From assembly GCA_913049615.1 (NCBI GenBank), contig CAJWZI010000175.1, forward strand, positions 1-5,019: DNA of 5,019 nucleotides. The letters are read 5' to 3'. The position numbers and the translations under genes are program-made. The notes below the pieces were generated by a model. It was not told the origin of the DNA. It was given only the letters and a program-made list of their open reading frames with translations, and searched no databases. Source of the DNA: an uncultured Alphaproteobacteria bacterium. GTDB lineage: Bacteria; Pseudomonadota; Alphaproteobacteria; GCA-2731375. Each line of letters begins with the position of its first letter. The first letter of the stretch is position 1. Below are positions 1 to 5,019 of this stretch, one piece after another.

Positions 1-33
1 TCTGAATTCGCCCCTTTTTTGCCATACATATGA

Positions 34-189
34 TTATTTCAGCTCGACGGCATAGTCGTTGACCATTGGAACAGTCTTGATTAAGCCCTGATCCTTCAGG
101 AATTGGGCCTTAGGGGCTATAGCGTCCATGGTCCAAAGCGGCTGGACGCAGGGCAAAGCGTGGCAGGGTATCTTGGAACGCGCGTTTAT
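34..189 (-). pseudogene. 3' remnant of an ABC transporter substrate-binding protein (probable)
   Basis: On the minus strand an open frame ends in TAA at 34-36 and is closed upstream by an in-frame TAA at 190-192, leaving 51 codons. The last 35 or so residues look like real protein: they include PLWTMDAIAPKAQFLKDQG and then GLIKTVPMVNDYAVELK before the stop. This resembles the C-terminal tail of NMT1/SsuA-type periplasmic binding proteins (nitrate, taurine or thiamine-precursor transporters), where a 'MDAI..AQ.FL...GLI' helix closes the protein. The residues further upstream (from about 142 on) do not look conserved, and no start codon or N-terminal lobe is present before coxG begins. I therefore read it as a truncated remnant left by a deletion or rearrangement. 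Family assignment rests on memory of a short motif, so it is tentative; a chance open frame cannot be excluded. Confidence 0.42.
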
Positions 190-329
190 TTAATTCATCG
201 CCCAGGTTCTTTCGGCCCTAGATGAATAGTTGCCAGCTTTCTTCTGGATAGTTTGGCTAATATGCATAACAACAAGGTTGGCATTATCTGCGCGGCTAGC
301 ATTCTCCTTCTCCCGTAACTCCTTAAAAA

Positions 330-338
330 TGCTATATT
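330..338 (+). promoter_or_regulatory. Possible extended -10 promoter element for coxG
   Basis: TGCTATATT combines the extended-10 TGn with a hexamer (TATATT, 333-338) matching five of six positions of the sigma70 consensus. It lies about 33 bases before the coxG start. No recognisable -35 hexamer sits 16-18 bases upstream (that area reads like TCTCCCGT), so the call depends on the extended -10 alone. The same hexamer occurs in the stronger candidate promoter of coxS. Confidence 0.3.
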
Positions 339-357
339 GCGATCATCATAAATTCTT

Positions 358-364
358 ACGAGGG
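358..364 (+). promoter_or_regulatory. Ribosome binding site that decides the coxG GTG start
   Basis: ACGAGGG contains a purine-rich Shine-Dalgarno core (GAGGG, 360-364), six bases before GTG 371. No comparable site precedes the TTG at 230 or the ATG at 329 in the same frame. Confidence 0.55.
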
Positions 365-370
365 CATGAC

Positions 371-1060
371 GTGGAACTGAAGGGTGAATATCGCATAACT
401 GCATCCCGTGAACGTGTCTGGGAGGCGTTGAACGATCCGGAAATTCTGAAAAAATCAATTCCTGGGTGCAGCGCGCTGGAGGCTGTAGGCGACAGCAGTT
501 TTGCCGCAACCGTGACGACCAAAGTAGGGCCCGTGAAGGCAAATTTTCAGGGTCAGGTGACCTTGTCCGACATTGATCCACCCAACGGCTATACCATTCA
601 GGGTGAGGGCAAGGGTGGGCCAGCGGGGTTTGCCAAAGGCGGTGCCAAAGTGAGTCTGGTGTCTGATGGCGACTGTTGCTTGTTGCGTTATGAAGTGGAA
701 GCCAGTGTTGGTGGCAAACTGGCACAGATCGGAAGCCGTCTGATTGACGGTACAGCGAAAAAGCTTTCTGGAGAATTTTTTGAAACCTTTGCTGCGCTTG
801 CGGCCGAAGGTAAAAAAGGAGATGAGGCGCCTAACAAGCCAGTTGCAGTGACCGAAGTGCCGCCGGAAATTTTGGACGGAGCAGGCGTTGCGGGTGAGGT
901 TGCGCCTGAAGTGGAGTCTGTGAGCAACGAGAGTATGACCCTTGACGGCATTACTAAGGAAGCGGAGGTAACAAAATCGAGTGGACTACCCACCTGGGTC
1001 TGGGTCAGCGGTCTGATTATCGTCGTAGCAGTCATTTTGGGGTTGGTGAGTGGCAATTAG
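371..1060 (+). CDS. coxG: CoxG-like SRPBCC protein with C-terminal membrane anchor
   Basis: This 229-residue protein is a carbon monoxide dehydrogenase subunit G family member. Residues 1 to about 145 form the SRPBCC (START-like) ligand-binding domain, with the family hallmarks WEALNDPEILKKSIPGC (17-33), a GPVKANFQG segment (53-61), and GSRLIDGTAKKLSGEFFETF (121-140). A linker rich in Pro, Ala and Glu (about 146-205) leads to one hydrophobic helix, roughly 207-226 (WVWVSGLIIVVAVILGLV), that ends almost at the C-terminus. In known systems CoxG recruits CO dehydrogenase to the membrane and has been linked to quinone transfer. The start chosen is GTG at 371, because the family begins M-x-L-x-G and GAGGG at 360-364 sits six bases before it. 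An ATG at 329 would add 14 unfamiliar residues and overlap the possible -10 element. The gene lies 209 bases before coxS. Family identity is firm; the start is likely. Confidence 0.9.
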   Translation: MELKGEYRITASRERVWEALNDPEILKKSIPGCSALEAVGDSSFAATVTTKVGPVKANFQGQVTLSDIDPPNGYTIQGEGKGGPAGFAKGGAKVSLVSDGDCCLLRYEVEASVGGKLAQIGSRLIDGTAKKLSGEFFETFAALAAEGKKGDEAPNKPVAVTEVPPEILDGAGVAGEVAPEVESVSNESMTLDGITKEAEVTKSSGLPTWVWVSGLIIVVAVILGLVSGN

Positions 1061-1180
1061 GCATAGAAAATGGGTACTCAGGGGTTAGTGGCCCAAATCG
1101 GTGCTTGACGTTGAAGCGACAAGGCGAAACACTTCCTATCACTAGGGGAAGATTGTGTTCTTCCGTCCTAAACGTGTGAC
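1061..1180. other. coxG-coxS spacer, left part, no gene seen
   Basis: No open frame here resembles a protein. A weak imperfect hairpin can be drawn between AACACTTCC (1128-1136) and GGAA...GTGTT (1147-1159), interrupted by unpaired bases and lacking a T-tract, so I do not call it a terminator. No obvious intrinsic terminator follows coxG; read-through into coxS is possible. Confidence 0.4.
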
Positions 1181-1223
1181 ATATCCGAACCATTTGGTTG
1201 ATAAAACCGAATGGTTCGGATAT
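1181..1223. repeat. 19-bp near-perfect inverted repeat upstream of coxS
   Basis: The arms 1181-1199 and 1205-1223 are inverted copies with 18 of 19 matches. The only mismatch (T1195 opposite G1209) would be a G-U pair in RNA. The loop is GATAA (1200-1204). The core of each arm reads ATATCCGAACC and GGTTCGGATAT. No run of T follows (TATATTTAGG), so it is a poor intrinsic terminator. The repeat covers the -35 element and spacer of the candidate coxS promoter and reaches into its -10, which fits an operator for a dimeric regulator. An RNA stem controlling or stabilising a coxG-coxSLM transcript is the alternative. Confidence 0.85.
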
Positions 1224-1226
1224 ATT
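1198..1226 (+). promoter_or_regulatory. Candidate sigma70-type promoter for coxSLM
   Basis: TTGATA (1198-1203, five of six consensus bases) and TATATT (1221-1226, five of six) are separated by exactly 17 bases. Transcription would start near 1233, giving a leader of roughly 37 bases before the coxS ATG. The elements lie inside the 19-bp inverted repeat, so binding of a regulator there should compete with RNA polymerase. The call is by consensus only. Confidence 0.5.
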
Positions 1227-1257
1227 TAGGCTCAAGAATAGTCGGCAACGGACGACA

Positions 1258-1263
1258 GGGAGG
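1258..1263 (+). promoter_or_regulatory. Ribosome binding site that decides the coxS start
   Basis: GGGAGG lies six bases before ATG 1270. It favours this start over an in-frame TTG at 1198, which would translate through the inverted repeat and promoter. Confidence 0.7.
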
Positions 1264-1269
1264 TTCTGC

Positions 1270-1737
1270 ATGGCAACGGTGTCAATGACCGTCAATGGTC
1301 AAGCCGTGAGTGGCGAGGTGGAAGGCCGCACGCTACTGGTACAATTTATCCGCGAAAATTTGGGCCTGACAGGCACTCATGTGGGCTGTGATACCAGCCA
1401 ATGCGGCGCCTGCGTCGTTCATGTCAACGGTGACAGCATGAAGTCTTGCACCATGCTGGCACTAGAAGCCGAAGGGGCCGAGGTGACAACCATTGAAGGC
1501 CTGGCGCAAGATGGTGAGTGGCATCCCATGCAGCAGGCTTTTCAGGACAATCATGGACTGCAATGCGGGTTCTGCACGCCTGGTATGGTGATGAGCGCCA
1601 TCGATTTGGTGATAAAGAACCCGAACCCGGATGAAACGACGATCCGCGAGCAGTTGGAAGGCAATATCTGCCGCTGCACAGGCTATCACAATATCGTCAA
1701 GGCGGTGCAGCAAGCCGCCAAGACCATGGGGGGCTGA
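1270..1737 (+). CDS. coxS: CoxS-type [2Fe-2S] small subunit of a molybdenum hydroxylase
   Basis: This 155-residue protein carries electrons from the molybdenum site to FAD through two [2Fe-2S] clusters. The N-terminal plant-ferredoxin-type domain has the motif CDTSQCGAC with cysteines at 40, 45 and 48, and the fourth at 60. The C-terminal helical domain has CGFC (99, 102) and CRC (134, 136), the arrangement of the cluster next to the molybdopterin. All eight cluster ligands are present. The [15 protein letters not shown] and [16 protein letters not shown] segments are characteristic of the xanthine dehydrogenase / CO dehydrogenase family, and the length is normal. No export signal is seen, as expected for a cytoplasmic enzyme. 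Its stop is separated from the coxL ATG by a single base, so the two are surely co-transcribed and probably translationally coupled. Sequence alone does not tell the substrate of the complex. Confidence 0.95.
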   Translation: MATVSMTVNGQAVSGEVEGRTLLVQFIRENLGLTGTHVGCDTSQCGACVVHVNGDSMKSCTMLALEAEGAEVTTIEGLAQDGEWHPMQQAFQDNHGLQCGFCTPGMVMSAIDLVIKNPNPDETTIREQLEGNICRCTGYHNIVKAVQQAAKTMGG

Positions 1738-1738
1738 C

Positions 1739-4093
1739 ATGGCTGAGAATGGCATTGGCGCAAGCGTAAAGCGCAAGGAAGACAACCGTTTCCTGACCGG
1801 TAAAGGCAACTACACCGACGATATCAACCGGCCTGGGCAAACCTATGCGGTTCTGGTTCGCTCTCCACATGCCCACGCGACCATCAACTCTATCGACACC
1901 TCTGCCGCAAAAGCAGCGGCGGGCGTGGTCGGCGTGTTCGTGGGACAGGATCTGGTCGACGACGGCATCGGCGGCTTAATCTGTGGTATGGCTGTCGCGG
2001 GTAAAGGCGGTGAAGTCGCCAAGATGCCGCCCCGTAACGTTTTGACCATCGACAAGGCTCGTTTCGTAGGCGATCCCGTTGCTGTGGTGATTGCTGAGAC
2101 TTTGGCGCAGGCCAAGGATGGCGCAGAATTGGTCGACGTGGATTATTCCGAATTGCCGTCGGTAGTTTCCACCTCGGGTGCCGACAAGCCAGGCGCGCCG
2201 CTGTTGCATGAAGAGGTGCCGGACAATCTGACCCTGGACTGGGAATTCGGTGATGCGGCAGCCGTGGATGCGGCATTTGCGTCTGCTCATAAGGTAACGG
2301 AAATAGAATTGGTCAACAACCGTATGGTGACCAACCCGATGGAACCCAGGGCGGCGATCGGCGAGTATAATTCGGGTACCGACGAGACGACGTTGTATTT
2401 GACCTCGCAAAACCCGCATGTGCATCGCCTGGTGATGGCGGCATTTATGAACATCGCACCGGAGCATAAGTTCCGCGTGGTGTCGCCCGACGTGGGCGGC
2501 GGCTTTGGCTCTAAAATCTTCACCTATAATGAAGAGGCGGTGTGCGCCTGGGCGGCGAAGAAGCTCAATCGTCCAGTAAAATGGACCTGTGACCGGACGG
2601 AGGCCTTCCTGTGCGATGCCCATGGCCGCGATCACGTGACCAAGGCGGAAATGGCCCTGGACGAAAACGGCAAGTTCCTGGCCTTGCGGGTAACCAGCCA
2701 TTCCAACATGGGGGCTTACCTGCAATTGTTCTCGGTCTCCATCTCCACCCTGTTTCACGCTTTCCTGTTGGCGGGGCAATACACCACACCGGCGATCTAT
2801 GTAGAAATGAAGGCTGTGTTGACCAATACAGCGCCAGTGGATGCCGCGCGCGGTGCCGGCCGGCCAGAGGCGACCTATCTGTTGGAGCGGTTGGTGGACG
2901 TTTCGGCAACCGAGATGGGCATGGACCCGGCAGAGATCCGTAAGATCAATTTCATCAAGGCGGAGCAAATGCCATACCAGACACCGGTGGTCCATGTTTA
3001 TGATTCCGGCGACTATCACGCGAGCATGGACAAGGCCCTGGCCAATTCAGACTATGGCGGTTTTTCCTCCCGCAAGGCCGATGCCGAAGCTCGTGGCAAG
3101 AAAAGGGGGATCGGGCTATCAGCTTACATCGAAGCCTGCGGCGTCGCCCCATCGGCGGCTGTTGGCCAGTTGGGCGGTGGCGTCGGACTATGGGAATCAG
3201 CGCAAGTGCGTTTCAACCCTACGGGCGGGGTCACGGTCTTTACTGGCACGCATTCTCATGGACAAGGACACGAGACGGCTTTCGCGCAATTGATCACCGA
3301 ACGCCTTGGCGTGCCGTTTGAGCAGGTCGAGGTGGTACACGGAGATACCGATAAGGGTCAATTCGGCATGGGCACTTATGGTTCCCGCTCGCTGCCAGTG
3401 GGCGGTGTTGCCATTGCCAACGCCTGTGACAAGATTATTGCCAAGGGCAAGAAGATAGCGGCCCATACCCTGGAAGCTGCTGAGGAAGATATCGAGTTTG
3501 GTGACGGTAATTTTACGGTTGCTGGCACTGACAAGGCCATGAATATAGCAGAAGTGGCGTTCACGGCCTATGTCCCGCACAACTACCCAGAAGGGGTTGA
3601 GCCAGGATTAGATGAAATTGCCTTCTTCGATCCCTTGAACTTCTCCTTTCCTGCCGGCGCCCATGTCTGCGAGGTGGAGGTAGACCCGGAAACGGGCACT
3701 GTGGAAATCGTCCGCTACACGGCGGTAGATGACTTCGGTACTCTGGTCAATCCTATGATTGTGGAGGGGCAGGTCCATGGCGGCCTGGCCCATGGCATAG
3801 GTCAGGCCCTGCTGGAGGGCTGTGTCTACGATGAAGATAGCGGGCAGTTGGTTACCGGGTCGTTCATGGATTATTGCATGCCCCGAGCCGACAATCTGCC
3901 GTCCTTCGATGTGGATTATACATCCACTGTACCAGAACATAATCCCCTAGGGGTTAAGGGTTGTGGCGAGGCGGGCGCCATTGCAGCGCCGCCGGCGGTG
4001 ATCAACGCCATTACCAACGCCTTGGGTGTGAAACATGTAGAAATGCCGGCCACGCCGGAGGCTGTGTGGCGCGCCGCGCAGTCAGTAAGCTAG
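1739..4093 (+). CDS. coxL: Form II CoxL-like molybdopterin-binding large subunit
   Basis: This 784-residue catalytic subunit binds the Mo-molybdopterin cytosine dinucleotide cofactor. An N-terminal [19 protein letters not shown] segment (5-23) opens the family's aldehyde oxidase/xanthine dehydrogenase a/b hammerhead domain (to about 140). The larger molybdenum-binding domain follows, with GGGFGSK (253-259), [15 protein letters not shown] (503-517), [12 protein letters not shown] (545-556) and the GCGEAG loop, whose E744 aligns with the conserved catalytic glutamate. The active-site loop reads AARGAGR (369-375). Form I CO dehydrogenases have AYxCSFR there, whose cysteine binds copper; form II has AYRGAGR. 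This protein therefore lacks the copper cysteine and belongs with form II, with an unusual alanine for tyrosine. The ATG at 1739 lies one base after the coxS stop and gives the typical N-terminus; an earlier in-frame ATG (1631) lies inside coxS. Substrate unknown; CO is possible but unproven. Confidence 0.93.
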   Translation: MAENGIGASVKRKEDNRFLTGKGNYTDDINRPGQTYAVLVRSPHAHATINSIDTSAAKAAAGVVGVFVGQDLVDDGIGGLICGMAVAGKGGEVAKMPPRNVLTIDKARFVGDPVAVVIAETLAQAKDGAELVDVDYSELPSVVSTSGADKPGAPLLHEEVPDNLTLDWEFGDAAAVDAAFASAHKVTEIELVNNRMVTNPMEPRAAIGEYNSGTDETTLYLTSQNPHVHRLVMAAFMNIAPEHKFRVVSPDVGGGFGSKIFTYNEEAVCAWAAKKLNRPVKWTCDRTEAFLCDAHGRDHVTKAEMALDENGKFLALRVTSHSNMGAYLQLFSVSISTLFHAFLLAGQYTTPAIYVEMKAVLTNTAPVDAARGAGRPEATYLLERLVDVSATEMGMDPAEIRKINFIKAEQMPYQTPVVHVYDSGDYHASMDKALANSDYGGFSSRKADAEARGKKRGIGLSAYIEACGVAPSAAVGQLGGGVGLWESAQVRFNPTGGVTVFTGTHSHGQGHETAFAQLITERLGVPFEQVEVVHGDTDKGQFGMGTYGSRSLPVGGVAIANACDKIIAKGKKIAAHTLEAAEEDIEFGDGNFTVAGTDKAMNIAEVAFTAYVPHNYPEGVEPGLDEIAFFDPLNFSFPAGAHVCEVEVDPETGTVEIVRYTAVDDFGTLVNPMIVEGQVHGGLAHGIGQALLEGCVYDEDSGQLVTGSFMDYCMPRADNLPSFDVDYTSTVPEHNPLGVKGCGEAGAIAAPPAVINAITNALGVKHVEMPATPEAVWRAAQSVS
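2843..2863 (+). other. Active-site loop signature of form II CoxL (AARGAGR)
   Basis: Codons for residues 369-375 of CoxL spell A-A-R-G-A-G-R. This is the position where form I carries the copper-binding cysteine (AYxCSFR). The G-A-G core marks form II; the second residue is usually tyrosine. Confidence 0.85.
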
Positions 4094-4096
4094 GCC

Positions 4097-4104
4097 AGGG
4101 AGGA
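4097..4104 (+). promoter_or_regulatory. Ribosome binding site of coxM
   Basis: AGGGAGGA is a strong Shine-Dalgarno sequence seven bases before ATG 4112, in the 18-base gap after the coxL stop. It lets coxM be initiated independently rather than by coupling alone. Confidence 0.7.
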
Positions 4105-4111
4105 TAGATAG

Positions 4112-4894
4112 ATGTACGACTTTAACTTCCAATCAGCTTCTAGCATTGATGATGCAGCGGCCAGACTTTCGGCGGCAGACGACGGCACAGTTATGGCTGG
4201 AGGTCAAACTCTGATCCCGGTTCTGAAACAGCGACTGGCCAAACCATCTGACGTGATATCCTTGGCCGGCGCTGGCCTGTCAGGCATCACCAACAGTGGG
4301 GACAGTGTCACCATTGGCGCCATGACTACCCATGCCGAGGTCGCAGCCTCGACAGATGTGCCAGCGGTATTGCGTTCCGTGGCCGAGGGTATTGGCGACG
4401 CGCAGGTGCGTAATCGAGGCACATTGGGTGGCTCTCTCGCTAATAATGATCCGGCGGCAGATTACCCGGCCGCAGCCTTGGGCCTGGGAGCGACGATCAC
4501 CACTAATCAGCGTGACATCGCGGCGGATGATTTCTTCACCGGCATGTTTGAGACGGCCCTGAATGATGGCGAGATCATTAAGTCCGTCACTTTCCCCAAT
4601 GCCACTAAGGCGGCCTACGCCAAGTTTCCCAATCCGGCATCCAGGTTTGCGCTGGTTGGCGTATTCGTCGCACAGGCGGCGGATGGCGTGCGTGTTGCGG
4701 TTACGGGTGCTACAGATCACGCCCGTCGGGGTCCACGAATGGAGAAGGCGCTTTCCGACAACTGGTCACCGGGTGCTCTGGATGGCGTTACACTTCCAGT
4801 CGAGCACATGAATAGTGACATCCATGGTAGTGCGGAATACCGAGCCCATTTGGTAATTGTTATGGGCAAGCGGGCGGTCGCTGCCGCTGGCTAG
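4112..4894 (+). CDS. coxM: CoxM-type FAD-binding medium subunit of a molybdenum hydroxylase
   Basis: This 260-residue flavoprotein subunit takes electrons from the CoxS clusters and passes them on, in respiratory forms to quinone. The N-terminal region carries the first FAD motif, AGGQTLIPVLKQRL (29-42). The second, TLGGSLANNDPAADYPAA (104-121), wraps the pyrophosphate. Further family segments are KFPNPASRFALVGVFVA (171-187), in the C-terminal FAD-binding subdomain, and NSDIHGSAEYRAHLVIVM (234-251) near the end. The start is supported by the strong ribosome binding site and the familiar MYDFNFQ opening. The length is typical of the form II group and somewhat shorter than the roughly 288 residues of the Oligotropha CoxM. 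It is the last gene before an intrinsic terminator. In form I clusters the medium subunit gene comes first; its place last here is the form II arrangement. Confidence 0.94.
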   Translation: MYDFNFQSASSIDDAAARLSAADDGTVMAGGQTLIPVLKQRLAKPSDVISLAGAGLSGITNSGDSVTIGAMTTHAEVAASTDVPAVLRSVAEGIGDAQVRNRGTLGGSLANNDPAADYPAAALGLGATITTNQRDIAADDFFTGMFETALNDGEIIKSVTFPNATKAAYAKFPNPASRFALVGVFVAQAADGVRVAVTGATDHARRGPRMEKALSDNWSPGALDGVTLPVEHMNSDIHGSAEYRAHLVIVMGKRAVAAAG

Positions 4895-4915
4895 ACAAAT
4901 ACGAAGTTCAAGATT

Positions 4916-4949
4916 GGCGGAGAGGTTCATGCCTCTCCGCCTTTTCTTT
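4916..4949 (+). terminator. Intrinsic terminator after coxM
   Basis: GGCGGAGAGG (4916-4925) and CCTCTCCGCC (4932-4941) form a perfect GC-rich 10-bp stem with a six-base loop, followed at once by TTTTCTTT (4942-4949). It lies 21 bases after the coxM stop and closes the coxSLM transcript, at least in part. Confidence 0.93.
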
Positions 4950-4977
4950 GCTTGCAAAACGACCTAGGTTTCGCTCC

Positions 4978-5019
4978 ATGAATACTGCTATCCCCACTGA
5001 TATCGATGCCACATTGGCT
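4978..5019 (+). CDS. 5' end of a probable MoxR-type AAA+ ATPase (CoxD-like), cut by the window edge
   Basis: Only 14 codons are visible: MNTAIPTDIDATLA. The S/T-x-I-D-A-T-L-A opening matches what I recall of CoxD-type MoxR ATPases, which begin with a short variable stretch, then 'SIDATLALL', before the Walker A region. CoxD assists maturation of the sulfurated molybdenum/copper site in Oligotropha and commonly follows the structural genes in cox clusters, which fits the position. The ribosome binding site is weak (AGG at 4966-4968, nine bases before ATG). The gene starts only 28 bases after the terminator, with no clear promoter in between, so it may depend on read-through. The assignment is tentative because no catalytic motif lies within the window. 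Confidence 0.5.
   Translation, partial: MNTAIPTDIDATLA

Larger units (their letters stand above)
193..370. other. coxG leader region without a gene
   Basis: This stretch lies between the minus-strand remnant and the coxG start. The coxG reading frame stays open upstream to a TTG at 230, but the predicted residues there do not resemble the family, and the ribosome binding site lies much further down. Apart from a possible -10 element and the ribosome binding site, I see no further gene, RNA gene or clear repeat. Confidence 0.5.

Noticed and set aside
4..17. GAATTCGCCCCTTTTTT near the left end looks like the EcoRI-side flank of a TA cloning vector (GAATTCGCCCTT).
   Set aside because: It carries an extra C and lacks the expected vector bases before GAATTC; the coding signal on the minus strand begins soon after, so chance similarity is more likely than vector carry-over.
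278..293. TTGGCATTATCTGCGC has the GG-N10-GC spacing of a sigma54 promoter.
   Set aside because: The -12 part reads GCGC rather than TTGC and no upstream activator site is evident, so the match is too weak to list as a feature.
230..370. Extension of coxG upstream to a TTG at 230 or an ATG at 329.
   Set aside because: The added residues do not resemble the CoxG family and have no ribosome binding site; GTG 371 has both.
195..725. Minus-strand open frame of 176 residues across coxG.
   Set aside because: It is antisense to a well-recognised gene, its composition is rich in Arg, Pro and His as expected of a shadow frame, and no family motif is visible.
1105..1110. TTGACG as a possible -35 element in the coxG-coxS spacer.
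   Set aside because: No -10-like hexamer occurs 16-18 bases downstream.
1128..1159. Imperfect hairpin AACACTTCC / GGAA...GTGTT after coxG as a terminator.
   Set aside because: The stem is interrupted by unpaired bases and no T-tract follows.
1976..3019. Long minus-strand open frame (347 residues) inside coxL.
   Set aside because: It opposes a conserved catalytic gene, begins and ends at no sensible signal, and its residue pattern is that of a codon-bias shadow; length alone is not evidence.

Overview
The window holds one nearly complete operon-like cluster for a molybdenum hydroxylase of the aerobic CO dehydrogenase (Cox) family, on the plus strand. In order it carries coxG (371-1060), coxS (1270-1737), coxL (1739-4093) and coxM (4112-4894). 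A strong intrinsic terminator follows, then the first 14 codons of a further gene (from 4978) that resembles the start of a CoxD-type MoxR ATPase. The mixed but GC-rich codon use and the style of the proteins suggest a proteobacterium, most likely an alphaproteobacterium (marine or soil). That placement is inference from protein resemblance only.

The left 370 bases hold no complete gene. On the minus strand, an open stretch ending at 34 reads like the last 30 or so residues of an ABC transporter substrate-binding protein whose 5' part is missing, so it looks like a gene remnant. The rest (about 193-370) is the leader of coxG, with a possible extended -10 element. Between coxG and coxS lie 209 bases containing a 19-bp inverted repeat that overlaps a good sigma70-type promoter, so coxSLM may have its own regulated promoter.

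The three enzyme subunits form the usual (SLM)2 type electron path: substrate at the Mo-molybdopterin cytosine dinucleotide site of CoxL, through two [2Fe-2S] clusters of CoxS, to FAD in CoxM. CoxG, a START-like (SRPBCC) domain with a C-terminal membrane helix, would tether the enzyme to the membrane and quinone pool. The gene order S-L-M and the active-site loop AARGAGR in CoxL, in place of AYxCSFR with its copper-binding cysteine, place this enzyme in the form II (CoxL-like) group. Its true substrate is not established, and annotation as a CO-oxidising enzyme would be unsafe. No wholly novel system is visible. The points worth a second look are the form II loop with an unusual alanine, the palindrome over the promoter, the terminator that separates the enzyme genes from the putative maturation gene, and the gene remnant at the left edge.
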